Virus record (IMG/VR): IMGVR_UViG_3300011013_000127
Coordinates: 1 to 20,025 of that record
Reading direction: 5' to 3' (one strand)
DNA from: a virus
DNA: 20,025 nt
Both the position numbers and the translations under genes were made by a program. This document shows positions 1 to 7,880 of the stretch, one piece after another (within the stretch, counting starts at the first letter, position 1; every line of letters begins with the position of its first letter). The notes below the pieces were generated by a model. The model ran no database searches. It had not been told where the DNA came from and saw only the letters and a program-made list of their open reading frames with translations.

Positions 1-460
1 AGTTGCCTACATTCGGCGGTAATAAAATATTGGGGAGTGGCAGTTGTGGCATTGGCTTTCCCCCCTGCCTGGGGAAATTCGGCACCTGCGGCACCTGCGG
101 CACCTGCGGCACCTGCGGCACCTGCGGCACACCTCCTCCACCTTGGCCACCTCCTCCACCTTGGCCACCTCCACCGCCTACTGGCTGGTTCGGGTTAGGA
201 AGAATAGTACCCGGAGTTTGATACCCTACAGACAGAGATTGCGTTGGAGCCGGTGCTGTACCACCCAGCGCAGCGCCAAGCGCATTCACAGGAGCAGCCT
301 TCGCTGCTTGCTGTGCTACCTGCTGAACAGGTTTAGCCGCAGGCTTCTTAAAACTAGCCGCCTGCTTTGGCTTGGCCATGTTAGCAGCCTGACCGTAGTT
401 GCCAGACATAGGATTTTTTGGCGTTTTCTTTCGCTTTTGCTGATCAAAAGGCATATTCAT
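1..460 (-). CDS. Pro/Gly-rich low-complexity protein, 3' end beyond the window
   Basis: This reading frame opens with ATG at 460 and stays open to the left edge, so at least 153 residues are present and the C-terminus is missing. The start overlaps the stop of the preceding gene by one base (TAATG), the same junction used elsewhere in this gene block. The protein starts MNMPFDQQKRKK, continues with an Ala/Lys/Gln-rich stretch (residues about 25-60), then glycine runs broken by Gln (GGGGGQ twice) and five VPQ tripeptides in tandem followed by VPN. I do not recognise a family. Its place at the end of the tail genes suggests a virion protein, possibly a fibre, spike or internal protein, but this is inference from context. 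The low complexity means most of it is probably unstructured or a repetitive linker. The plus-strand frames here are shadows. Confidence 0.7.
   Translation of the reverse strand, partial: MNMPFDQQKRKKTPKNPMSGNYGQAANMAKPKQAASFKKPAAKPVQQVAQQAAKAAPVNALGAALGGTAPAPTQSLSVGYQTPGTILPNPNQPVGGGGGQGGGGGQGGGGVPQVPQVPQVPQVPQVPNFPRQGGKPMPQLPLPNILLPPNVGN
81..130 (-). repeat. 9-bp tandem repeat coding VPQ
   Basis: Five exact copies of ggcacctgc lie head to tail from 81 to 125, followed by a partial copy to 130. On the coding (minus) strand they give GTG CCG CAG, that is Val-Pro-Gln five times, then a sixth Val-Pro pair. The copies are identical at every codon position, which points to recent slippage or unequal exchange and makes copy number likely to vary between relatives. 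Confidence 0.85.
131..166 (-). repeat. 18-bp direct tandem repeat coding Gly-Gln linker
   Basis: Two identical 18-bp units start at 131 and 149 (acctcctccaccttggcc) and a shortened copy follows. They encode the GGGGGQ repeats of the left-edge protein. They adjoin the 9-bp VPQ repeat, so about 90 bp of this gene is made of two different tandem repeats. Confidence 0.8.
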
Positions 461-1905
461 TATGCAAAGAACCCTTTACCGTGTACTGCATTTTGTAAAA
501 TCTGACCCTTACGACGCATGTCTTCCAGCTTCTTTCGCTGCTGGATAGCAGACGACTGAGCACCAAGACCTTGCACTGCCTCAGCCACATCGAGACCACG
601 TGTAGCAGCAGTCCCTACATTAGCAAGTTCGTTCTGCTGCGCTTCATCTGTGATCTGAGCAATGTTTTGGATAGCCATGGGACTTCCTGCACCAGACATC
701 ACGTCCTGCAACTGCTGGTTAGCACCAGCGGTGGTAGCTTTGCTGCTGGTTGTTCCGGTGGGAAGTAAGTTTAAATTCTTGGCAGACGCCACGGATTTTG
801 AAGGCTGAATACCAGCATCCACAATTGGCCCAGCACCTTGATCAAAACCTTGATCATCCTTTCTACCAGCAGCATCCTGATAGCGACCCCATTGCTTTAA
901 CGCTAGGTTGACAAGACCAACAGGCCCTACACGATCAGTGCCGCCACCACCACCTCCACCACCAAGACCACCTTCACCCAGCAACTTATCAAGCATATTA
1001 TCCTTGAAGTTGTAGTCCGCCTCGGCCATGACCTTCTTCTGATCCCATTCCGCCCAATCTTTCATGGCCTCATTAAGGTCATCCGTCCAGTCACCGCGAA
1101 CAGCCTCTTTAAAGAGATCCCAAAATCCAGTGTCCACCCATGGAGCCTGAATGCCACCCGGGGGAATATTAACGTCGGGAACGGGTTCAGCATCATCAAA
1201 TATATCGTCACCCTCAAATGGGTTTTCTTCCTCTTCCTCATCTTTGTCAGGCCACTCGTCAGGAATCGGACCATCATCCCCGGGATGTTCATATTTCTCT
1301 TCCTCTTCGTCAGGAAGGTAATCAGGTTCATAAGGGCTGTCGTCATGTTTGTCAGGAATTCCATCCCCATCACTGTCTTTATCTTCTGGCGCCGGTGGCC
1401 CGGCTGGCCCGGGCAAGACAATCTCATCACCAGACATTAAGTCGCCATTCTCACTGACTAAATACATTCCATTCTTAATTAGCTGAATCAGGTATTCAGG
1501 GTTACCCGGGCTTGCGGAGTAAGGGTCGCCAAGTTGTTCAGCAAAGAAAACAATTTGATCTGTAGTAAGACCCAGTGACATCAACACCTTTAAACTATCC
1601 GATGACCAGTTATTGGGATCATACGGGTCTCCCGTACCCGGCCCCGGAGGCATGTCACCATACAGCCCTTCCATTCCAGAGACGGGTGGGTTAGAGCCAG
1701 TCGGTCCTGATGGAGCGGATGGACCCGTCTTCCCCGGCCTTGGTGCAGCGGCTTCTATAATGTCTGGACCAGTCGGTCCTGATGGACCAGTCGAATTCCC
1801 CCATGGGCCTGCTATATTCATGACAGACCCCTGAGTGGTTTGTGGTTGTCCTTGAGTCAGCTGATTCCTTGCTGAGTTACGAATAAAATCCTCTGCACGT
1901 GCCAT
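460..1905 (-). CDS. 481-aa acidic, collagen-like/calcium-motif low-complexity virion protein (putative)
   Basis: The start ATG at 1905 overlaps the stop of the collar-fibre gene by one base (TAATG). Visible parts in order: GP-rich collagen-like stretches (about residues 33-47 and 58-70, with GPSGPTGP and GPSAPSGPTG), a mixed region (100-160), a DxDxDGxxD segment DKDSDGDGIPD at 175-185 typical of thrombospondin type 3/EF-hand-like calcium loops, a very acidic stretch (about 186-240, including runs EEEE and EEEEE), an aromatic helical part (256-310), a run of eight glycines near 315-322, and an Ala/Gln-rich C-terminus (about 340-481) that is probably helical. No enzyme motif is seen. It sits after the nozzle and collar genes, so it is probably a virion or tail-associated protein; its exact role is unknown. 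The calcium-binding reading rests on motif shape only. Confidence 0.75.
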   Translation of the reverse strand: MARAEDFIRNSARNQLTQGQPQTTQGSVMNIAGPWGNSTGPSGPTGPDIIEAAAPRPGKTGPSAPSGPTGSNPPVSGMEGLYGDMPPGPGTGDPYDPNNWSSDSLKVLMSLGLTTDQIVFFAEQLGDPYSASPGNPEYLIQLIKNGMYLVSENGDLMSGDEIVLPGPAGPPAPEDKDSDGDGIPDKHDDSPYEPDYLPDEEEEKYEHPGDDGPIPDEWPDKDEEEEENPFEGDDIFDDAEPVPDVNIPPGGIQAPWVDTGFWDLFKEAVRGDWTDDLNEAMKDWAEWDQKKVMAEADYNFKDNMLDKLLGEGGLGGGGGGGGTDRVGPVGLVNLALKQWGRYQDAAGRKDDQGFDQGAGPIVDAGIQPSKSVASAKNLNLLPTGTTSSKATTAGANQQLQDVMSGAGSPMAIQNIAQITDEAQQNELANVGTAATRGLDVAEAVQGLGAQSSAIQQRKKLEDMRRKGQILQNAVHGKGFFA

Positions 1906-2900
1906 TATAAACCCAATCCTGTTCTGGAATTATTAAGACGTTCCATCATTGCCACATACATGTATGGCGGCACGGTAGCAACACTACCACCCGATACTGT
2001 ATGCGATATTGTACCACTTCCGCTGTGCGAGAGACTACCTGTACCAGCGTGTGCTAAGTCACTTGCTCCAGCATTGGCAAGTTTCGTGTAGAAATTTGCA
2101 CTAACACTGTCTCCAGTTAAAACACCTACGGTAGACGTAGTTCCAGTGCCTATAGTTGTGTCTGATACCTCGTGTTTATGGCTTAACCCGCTTGCAGGGT
2201 GATCTGAGATGGTTCCAGCCACGTCCGAACCCGCATGAGCACCAATACCACTGGCAACATCAGATATATTGTGGTCACCTACAGTCACTGACACCGCAGA
2301 TGAGGCAGCACCACCCGTATTACCGCTATCGGAACTAGACGACCAGCATCGCATGAACTTATCTGCAACATTCAGGCCCGATCCACCATTATCTTTAGAA
2401 TTAGCAGTTCCGTCCATGATGCTCCAGCCTTCAATGCCATTATCACCCTGAACACCCATGCGAACACTGCCTATCCGGTGGTCGCCGTAACCCGGAGCAA
2501 TCTTAGAGCCGTCTTTAGCTTCAAAAAACATGATTACATCACCGGCCACCACGTTTGGGTCCTCCCCCGGCCCTACCGGAAGGTAAATCTGCATATCGCC
2601 ACGACCCGTGGTGCCATTACCCTTGAAATCGTCCGCTTCACGGCACAACACAAGGCTCATTCCGCCTTTGTCACTTGGATAAGTGCTGCTGTCCGCATTG
2701 TAGTCCCAATTGTGCTGGGCTACTGCCCATCTGCACGATTGAATGGCGGGAGCCACTACCGATCCACGAAAAGTCACTGTGCCAGAGTGCTCAAGCCCCA
2801 CATTGGCGTTGCTGAAGATATCACGCAACACCGCAACCTGCTCTGGGAGCATGCCTGCATCCAGTAAGCGGTCAAATTGAATGGCATGGCGGGAATACAC
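1905..2900 (-). CDS. Tail fibre/collar-domain protein
   Basis: The start is GTG at 2900, overlapping the stop of the nozzle-like gene as TAGTG. The N-terminal 60 residues carry MYSRHAIQFDRLLDAGMLPEQ, probably an attachment part. Residues 158-200 read like the phage tail-collar (receptor-binding fibre tip) fold: GWSIMDGTANS, then LNVADKFMRCW and GNTGGA, matching the family pattern GW..DG....PDLRGRF....G..GG. The C-terminus closes with PPYMYVAMMERL (311-322), equal to the usual PPYY.L.YI ending. Between them is a Ser/Thr/Gly/His-rich segment (200-305) with regularly spaced His residues and an HKH at 241-243; T4 gp12, a collar-domain fibre, binds zinc through an HxH motif, so metal-stabilised trimerisation is a reasonable inference. 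This is probably the adhesin or part of the distal tail. Confidence 0.7.
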   Translation of the reverse strand: MYSRHAIQFDRLLDAGMLPEQVAVLRDIFSNANVGLEHSGTVTFRGSVVAPAIQSCRWAVAQHNWDYNADSSTYPSDKGGMSLVLCREADDFKGNGTTGRGDMQIYLPVGPGEDPNVVAGDVIMFFEAKDGSKIAPGYGDHRIGSVRMGVQGDNGIEGWSIMDGTANSKDNGGSGLNVADKFMRCWSSSSDSGNTGGAASSAVSVTVGDHNISDVASGIGAHAGSDVAGTISDHPASGLSHKHEVSDTTIGTGTTSTVGVLTGDSVSANFYTKLANAGASDLAHAGTGSLSHSGSGTISHTVSGGSVATVPPYMYVAMMERLNNSRTGLGL

Positions 2901-5401
2901 TACTCAGCAACCCCCTCTATGTCTACTGTCTGGATTTCAGGGACATTATCACCAGCATAGCCACGCAACTCAACAGACATCTTATGGTCACCATGAGATG
3001 TACCGCTATACATACCATCAATGCGGTACATTTCGTGTCCCGATGCGTTCTCTAGGCTACTTCTAGCCGACTTCATGTACAAAACAGCATCTTCGGTGTT
3101 AGTATCACCCACTTCTATGGCATCACCTAGCTTCATAGGCATACCATTGGAAGCTGGGGTAGTCGAATTGTTGTAATAAATCCGAATATCAACCCTTTGG
3201 TCACCTGCTGTGGGCTTAAACTTAATTCCGACAGAACGCTTATGCTCAGCGTCATCCATGGGGAAGTGAAAAGATGAACTTCTCCATGAAAACGGTATAG
3301 CACCGACAACATACTTACTGGTTGTGTCTGGATTCGTTGTCCAGTTTGCTGAAACTGTTAATGTGGTCGACGTCTGACCACTAATTGTACGTCTTTGCCC
3401 TTTACCAGTACCATCAAAAATATATACGCTAGCCCCAACCATACCACTAGTAAAGGAGGCAGCTGAATCAGACAAAGTGTTGCTACTGCCACCCGTTGCA
3501 GTGCCAGCTGTCTCGGAAGTGACAACATCTGTAGTACCTTGATCAGCTAAATATACCTTGGAATTCTCGCCGCCAAAGCTAAGGCGATTTTCACCACTAA
3601 TTTGTACCGAACTGGACGTCGGGATTTGCTGAGGATACTCAAATAGATCCCATGTTTTCCTTCTGATATTGAAGACCAAAGCACGTCTGGGAAAACTACC
3701 AGCATCACCCTCGAAAGCTACAAAAAAGTAAACCCGAGCCTTAGATCTGTCCACTTTTACATGAAACTTGTCCGACTTGGCAAAATCTATTTTGTCTCCA
3801 TCACCATCTCGTCGCCACAAGTCATGAATAGCAGTCCCAATTGACTGGCTTGAGCCACCAAAAATATATGGACCGCTATCATCCATCATGTACGCCGCAT
3901 TTTCAAACACATCCCAACAATAGTGGTTAAAAATACCACGATCATCTACATAGCGAACACTTCCATCTCTCAACGGATCGACAGAAAAGCTAAAAGCATA
4001 CTTATGTCGCCTTCCGCACAAATACAAATAAGGACCTAAAGGGCAAGCACCAACAATATCGTCATCATCGTTAATGTATTCCTGTACTGTAAACACATTG
4101 ACACTGGAAACACTCTCAGGCTCATCAGGCTCACTGAAATCAACCTGCCTGCGATTACTTTGTTCCGGTCTAATCACATAGCTAAGACCCGATGCAGTAT
4201 TACTGACCGCTGTATCCACTGTAATGGAGGTTGCGGAAGCGGCTGTAATCTTAAATGGCTTGGCTTCTCCAGAAATCTCTATATAACGACCCACCATCGT
4301 CGCAACCCAATCCGTGCTCGTTCCCGTAATGGTAGTCGAACCGTTGGTAGCCACTGTACCCCTGTTGTAATCCACATTTCCAAGGTAAAAGTAGCGATCT
4401 TGGAACTGAACAACTACTGGCCGGTCATTCGGCGGTGGCTCAAAGCGTCTCGCAACAAGGCTGTTGTCCACCGGGGGATTCGCCAGAACAAGAATCGTAT
4501 CATCATCTGAACTAAGATTAAGCGTGTTGTCATCTACCTGATCATTGAAGGTAATCGAACCGGAATAATCAACGGTATGCACCTTAAATAACACATTAGT
4601 AACGCCAGCTGTACTTCTCCACAACTCAACCTTGCCTGTTCCTGAAACACGAGCCTCAGTGGTGGTAGCAATGCTTGACCAGTCAAACTGATCTGTCTCT
4701 TCAGCAGTCACTGTAGTAAGAACCGACATGCTGCTTGGGACTGGAGTGGTGGTATCGTCCGTATACCTGACACCACACACGTATGTACCAGCTGTTGCAC
4801 CAAATCCATCTTCGCACCAAGTCCCACCAGAAGTGTAAGTGCCGTCAAATGATGTGTTAGTTAGGGTGAAAGTATTCGTCGTAACACCCTCAATTGTAAA
4901 TGTCTGTGCGTTTAAAGCGTTTGCCATCCCACCTGTGGCTGTTACATTTCCAATGCGAACCCTCTCACCATTCGACATGTCATGGCCATTGCTAGTGATT
5001 TCGTACTTTCCACCGCTATTAGCAATGCCCGTAATGGCACCACCCTTACCGGCTGCACTGATGGATGGAGTGGCAATACTAGGACCCGCTGATGGTGCAG
5101 TAATGCCAAGCTGCTCGACATTGGATGTTATGCCATCCCAACGAAAACCCCTGTCGATCCCATTAACACCAATGAGGTCACCCTGACGTGTTTTGCAAAA
5201 ACACAGGCGTTGGAATGTATGGAAATTACTGGATGAAATCGTAGATGTGCTGGTAAATGTGGCGGGCTGAATGCCACCACGCACCTGCAATTTACCCTGA
5301 ACTAATGTACTAACATTGTTCTGTGATACAGATGAACCGGCAGGAGAGTCTGTGGCATCCGCATCAGACACCTGACCCAAAAAATCACTGATACGTGGCA
5401 T
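2900..5401 (-). CDS. Tail nozzle / tail tubular protein B-like (stabilisation) protein
   Basis: 833 residues, similar in length to T7 gp12 (tail nozzle, about 790 aa). The body holds patterns common to podovirus nozzle/stabilisation proteins: VDFSEPDEPESV (419-430), PYLYLCGRRHKYAFSFS (457-473), a turn YVDDRGIFNHYCWDVFENAAYMMDDSGPYIF (484-513) and RALVFNIRRKTWDLFEYP (573-590), suggesting propeller-type blades. Inserted are beta modules: residues 122-195 (HDMSNGERVRIGNVT...TFTIEGVTTNTFTLTN...GTYTSGGT, like the FCCH-type module often found in phage tail proteins), 347-410 and 632-700. The gene follows the adaptor-like gene with a one-base gap (TAG T ATG), the same adjacency as tail tube A and B genes in T7-like phages. 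Assignment is by pattern, length and neighbours, without alignment. Confidence 0.55.
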   Translation of the reverse strand: MPRISDFLGQVSDADATDSPAGSSVSQNNVSTLVQGKLQVRGGIQPATFTSTSTISSSNFHTFQRLCFCKTRQGDLIGVNGIDRGFRWDGITSNVEQLGITAPSAGPSIATPSISAAGKGGAITGIANSGGKYEITSNGHDMSNGERVRIGNVTATGGMANALNAQTFTIEGVTTNTFTLTNTSFDGTYTSGGTWCEDGFGATAGTYVCGVRYTDDTTTPVPSSMSVLTTVTAEETDQFDWSSIATTTEARVSGTGKVELWRSTAGVTNVLFKVHTVDYSGSITFNDQVDDNTLNLSSDDDTILVLANPPVDNSLVARRFEPPPNDRPVVVQFQDRYFYLGNVDYNRGTVATNGSTTITGTSTDWVATMVGRYIEISGEAKPFKITAASATSITVDTAVSNTASGLSYVIRPEQSNRRQVDFSEPDEPESVSSVNVFTVQEYINDDDDIVGACPLGPYLYLCGRRHKYAFSFSVDPLRDGSVRYVDDRGIFNHYCWDVFENAAYMMDDSGPYIFGGSSQSIGTAIHDLWRRDGDGDKIDFAKSDKFHVKVDRSKARVYFFVAFEGDAGSFPRRALVFNIRRKTWDLFEYPQQIPTSSSVQISGENRLSFGGENSKVYLADQGTTDVVTSETAGTATGGSSNTLSDSAASFTSGMVGASVYIFDGTGKGQRRTISGQTSTTLTVSANWTTNPDTTSKYVVGAIPFSWRSSSFHFPMDDAEHKRSVGIKFKPTAGDQRVDIRIYYNNSTTPASNGMPMKLGDAIEVGDTNTEDAVLYMKSARSSLENASGHEMYRIDGMYSGTSHGDHKMSVELRGYAGDNVPEIQTVDIEGVAE

Positions 5402-5402
5402 A

Positions 5403-6575
5403 CTAGCTGTCCGTAGTAATAGTTGACTCTAAGTGTCTGAATAGGTAGTGATACCGACTCTGGCGTCCCCGGCCAATACTTGACCAATGACGTGCTTCGG
5501 CTTCCAACGCACGCCTCAATTCCATGTCAGCTACCTGCTTATTCATAGAAACATCCCGGGTGTCATTTGACATACGTGCAAGACGATACTCTACTTGTGC
5601 TTTCAGAGCCTCGATCATAGTCTCGGTCATATCTACAGGGTCAGAGACGACAATCTTAGTCGAGGTATAAGCCTGACCAAGAGTGCCATCAATGGTCACT
5701 GTAGTGCCGGAAATGGCAGTAATCTTATGCTGCTCATTATATGGGTTATCACCGGCAAGACCTGTCGGATGAGTAGTAGTGTCCGAACTAAGACGAATAA
5801 CCGAACCAACCATACTACTTGGAAGACCAGTGCTAGTCGTCAAGGTACTTGCACCGGACGATCCTGACGCAGTATAGGTCCGTGCCTCGGTTTCTACCCC
5901 TGCCCAGCGGAGTGTTCTGGGACGACGACGGTAAATGAAACCGAGAGGCTCTGCTGTTTCAGGGCTGGGATCGACCCACAACGCCCATAGATTGTCGTTA
6001 TCAGGGTCCCGCATGATAGTCCACGCCCATGTCTGACCAAAGGACTGAACAAAACGCTCTCTCTGAAGCCACTCTGTAGGGCTAATATAATATGTTACCC
6101 AGTAGCTTTTTTCTACAGCAACGTCATACAGACGCCACATATCAGACGGGAGAGAGTAAACACTGCGATACGATTCATACGTCGTGCTAGAGGCGACATC
6201 TTCCCCCGGATTAAATACACTATCCAGCGTAATGATGGTGCTAGACACACGACTCTCTACCTTATAAACCGTCTCATTAAATCGAACCCTACCAAACTTA
6301 ATCCACGTTGGCCACGTACCACCAGTAAGCGTAAGCTGACGCTCATTAGCCCCGCCCGTGTGATCATATGCAACCGTCCCGGTATTGTAGTTCGCCACTA
6401 GATCAATACGACCTTCACCAAGATAGTAGTCCCACTCAGCTGTCATGCTCAGGTCTCGATAAGACCCAAGGATTGATTCCTTGTACACGCGAAGATCCTT
6501 GCTACGTGCACCGCCATCATTCAGGGATGTTATGTAGTCAAGTAAATCACTGTATGTTAATACACCATCATCCAT
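5403..6575 (-). CDS. Head-tail adaptor / tail tubular protein A-like protein
   Basis: 390 residues with ATG at 6575, six bases after the stop of the 120-aa gene. The N-terminal helices (residues 1-60, YKESILGSYRDLSMTAEWDYYLG) and the sequence YSLPSDMWRLYDVAVE (140-155), LWALWVDPSPETAEPLGFIYRRRPRTL (196-222) and the C-terminal helices ALKAQVEYRLARMSNDT (323-339) resemble podovirus adaptor proteins that sit between portal and nozzle: phage-type LPsDm, w.dP.p, Y.rrP.tL, then a helical end. It is about twice the length of T7 gp11 because two beta modules appear inserted (about 66-130 and 234-310), similar in style to modules in the neighbouring nozzle gene. Assignment rests on pattern and gene order. 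Confidence 0.5.
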   Translation of the reverse strand: MDDGVLTYSDLLDYITSLNDGGARSKDLRVYKESILGSYRDLSMTAEWDYYLGEGRIDLVANYNTGTVAYDHTGGANERQLTLTGGTWPTWIKFGRVRFNETVYKVESRVSSTIITLDSVFNPGEDVASSTTYESYRSVYSLPSDMWRLYDVAVEKSYWVTYYISPTEWLQRERFVQSFGQTWAWTIMRDPDNDNLWALWVDPSPETAEPLGFIYRRRPRTLRWAGVETEARTYTASGSSGASTLTTSTGLPSSMVGSVIRLSSDTTTHPTGLAGDNPYNEQHKITAISGTTVTIDGTLGQAYTSTKIVVSDPVDMTETMIEALKAQVEYRLARMSNDTRDVSMNKQVADMELRRALEAEARHWSSIGRGRQSRYHYLFRHLESTITTDS

Positions 6576-6581
6576 TAGTTC

Positions 6582-6944
6582 TTATCCCATCATAGGAGGT
6601 TGTGGAGGACCCATTGGCGGAGGACCCATTGGCGGTGGACCTTGTGGTGGACCTTGTGGTGGCATCTGTGGTGGTTGTGGCATCGGCATTCCCTGATTCA
6701 CAGGAGATATAGGCGGTGCCATTGATATCTGCTGCTGATAAGGGTTGGCACCCTGAGTCAGTTCCCTAATCTGATTCTTCTGCATCTTATCCAGAATCAT
6801 CATCGACATCATAGCCGGATCTACAGGAGGTGGACCCGCCTGCTGCGGCGGACCCATCTGCCGAGGTGCCATTGGTGGCGGCTGTCGTGGAGGTCCCTGT
6901 AAGGCAGAGGCCATCTGGGCACCGAGTTCTGGAGGTAGAGGCAT
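6582..6944 (-). CDS. Pro/Met/Gln-rich 120-aa protein
   Basis: The ATG at 6944 overlaps the stop of the upstream 84-aa gene (TAATG). The protein is almost entirely Pro, Gln, Met and Gly, with GPPP repeats at both ends and one ordinary helical stretch (about residues 44-68, PAMMSMMILDKMQKNQIRELTQ). The C-terminal repeats come from tandem DNA repeats: a 15-bp unit twice (6604-6633) and a 12-bp unit twice (6634-6657). No family is recognised. Its place between portal and adaptor genes and its composition suggest a small virion or assembly protein, but this is only context. Confidence 0.65.
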   Translation of the reverse strand: MPLPPELGAQMASALQGPPRQPPPMAPRQMGPPQQAGPPPVDPAMMSMMILDKMQKNQIRELTQGANPYQQQISMAPPISPVNQGMPMPQPPQMPPQGPPQGPPPMGPPPMGPPQPPMMG

Positions 6945-7198
6945 TACGTTCTCCTTGGGGTTCCGATTATGTCATTCTTAGGTTTTGCACTGCGTTGTAA
7001 TTGGCGAATCACACGCTCCGCATTACGAGCACTCCTGCTTTCCGTAGGAGAATAGTGCAATGGGTTACGTGTTATCTCGGAAACAGCCTCCGGGCCTGTC
7101 ATGCCCAGAGTACGCGCCAGTGCACTGAAAGGACCACTGTTATATAACGGGTCCAGTTCCGCAGAACGCATAGCTGATGTGTGATCAGGCTGTTTCAT
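6944..7198 (-). CDS. Small protein of unknown function (84 aa)
   Basis: ATG at 7198 shares four bases with the stop of the upstream gene (ATGA), which suggests coupled translation. The protein is basic at its C-terminus (RSARNAERVIRQLQRSAKPKNDIIGTPRRT) and hydrophilic overall, with no membrane segment or recognisable motif. It lies in a group of four small genes between portal and tail adaptor. Confidence 0.65.
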   Translation of the reverse strand: MKQPDHTSAMRSAELDPLYNSGPFSALARTLGMTGPEAVSEITRNPLHYSPTESRSARNAERVIRQLQRSAKPKNDIIGTPRRT

Positions 7199-7731
7199 AA
7201 ATTCTTCTTGCTGTGTTTCTCGATAACCTGTGAACGCAAATTCTTCATCTTCTTCTTGCTGTGAGGTATTGAAGGATCTTTTTCAACTTCACGTGCCATG
7301 TAATCTTGCACAACATCTTCACCCATGCGCTTCTTTTTAAATTGGCGTTCAGGTGCCTTGTAACTAACCGCCCCCTCACAAGAGTATCCCTTCTTTTTAC
7401 ATGCCGCCTTAACGTCATCTATCGTGGATACCCACGCTAGGGCATCATCCGGTCGGCCTAGACCGCCCTTATATACTTTGCCAGCCGTTGGTATACCAGC
7501 CTTCTTAGCAGCACCAAGAATATACTCGGCGTTATCACTATTCAGTTTATCTGCCCAATGATGACTACCCTCAAGGAAAGCACGCTCAGTACCCTTTGTT
7601 CCGCACGGCTTCCGCATGGCCAGCATTGCAGCAAAGCCCGGGTTGTTCCCTTCATCAATCAAGCGATCATAAAAGGCTAGACAGTCAGGACCGTATTCAG
7701 CACATTCCATTCTGTACCTATCGTGGCTCAT
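7195..7731 (-). CDS. Phage protein of unknown function (178 aa)
   Basis: ATG at 7731 is preceded by GGGAGGCGAGA, a good ribosome-binding site, and the start overlaps the 53-aa gene by 14 bases. The N-terminal half contains AFYDRLIDEGNNPGFAAMLAMRKPCGTKGTERAFLEG (about residues 19-55), a pattern I associate with uncharacterised phage structural-region proteins, and four cysteines spread through the protein (10, 17, 43, about 110 and 118 region). The C-terminal third is strongly basic (KKKRMGED, HSKKKMKN, HSKKNL), compatible with nucleic-acid contact or an internal virion protein. No enzymatic motif is seen and no function is claimed. Confidence 0.7.
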   Translation of the reverse strand: MSHDRYRMECAEYGPDCLAFYDRLIDEGNNPGFAAMLAMRKPCGTKGTERAFLEGSHHWADKLNSDNAEYILGAAKKAGIPTAGKVYKGGLGRPDDALAWVSTIDDVKAACKKKGYSCEGAVSYKAPERQFKKKRMGEDVVQDYMAREVEKDPSIPHSKKKMKNLRSQVIEKHSKKNL

Positions 7732-7879
7732 TCTCGCCTCCCATTAAAGCATCGCCCAAATCACTAGGACCACCTTCACCTTCATACTCGATGGGGAGTC
7801 CGGTCATCTGGGAATATTCTTCAGCCATCCGCATACCTTCTTCGGTATAAGGAAAAGTCTTATCTCCTACTTTTGGCAT
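7718..7879 (-). CDS. Small conserved-looking phage protein (53 aa, MPKVGDKTFPYT start)
   Basis: I chose ATG at 7879 over the upstream in-frame ATG at 7915 because the junction with the portal stop is then TAG T ATG, identical to the junction at 5401-5405, and GAAGAGGA lies just upstream as ribosome-binding site. The product begins MPKVGDKTFPYTEEGMRMAEEY; small proteins with a MPKVG..FPYT opening occur in many environmental phages, as I recall, with no known function. The C-terminus is acidic and glycine-rich. Confidence 0.65.
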   Translation of the reverse strand: MPKVGDKTFPYTEEGMRMAEEYSQMTGLPIEYEGEGGPSDLGDALMGGENEPR

Positions 7880-7880
7880 A

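Noticed and set aside
1613-1834. Plus-strand frame with GPDGP repeats
   Set aside because: It is the mirror of the GP-rich codons in the minus-strand 481-aa gene; no ribosome-binding site or neighbours on this strand.
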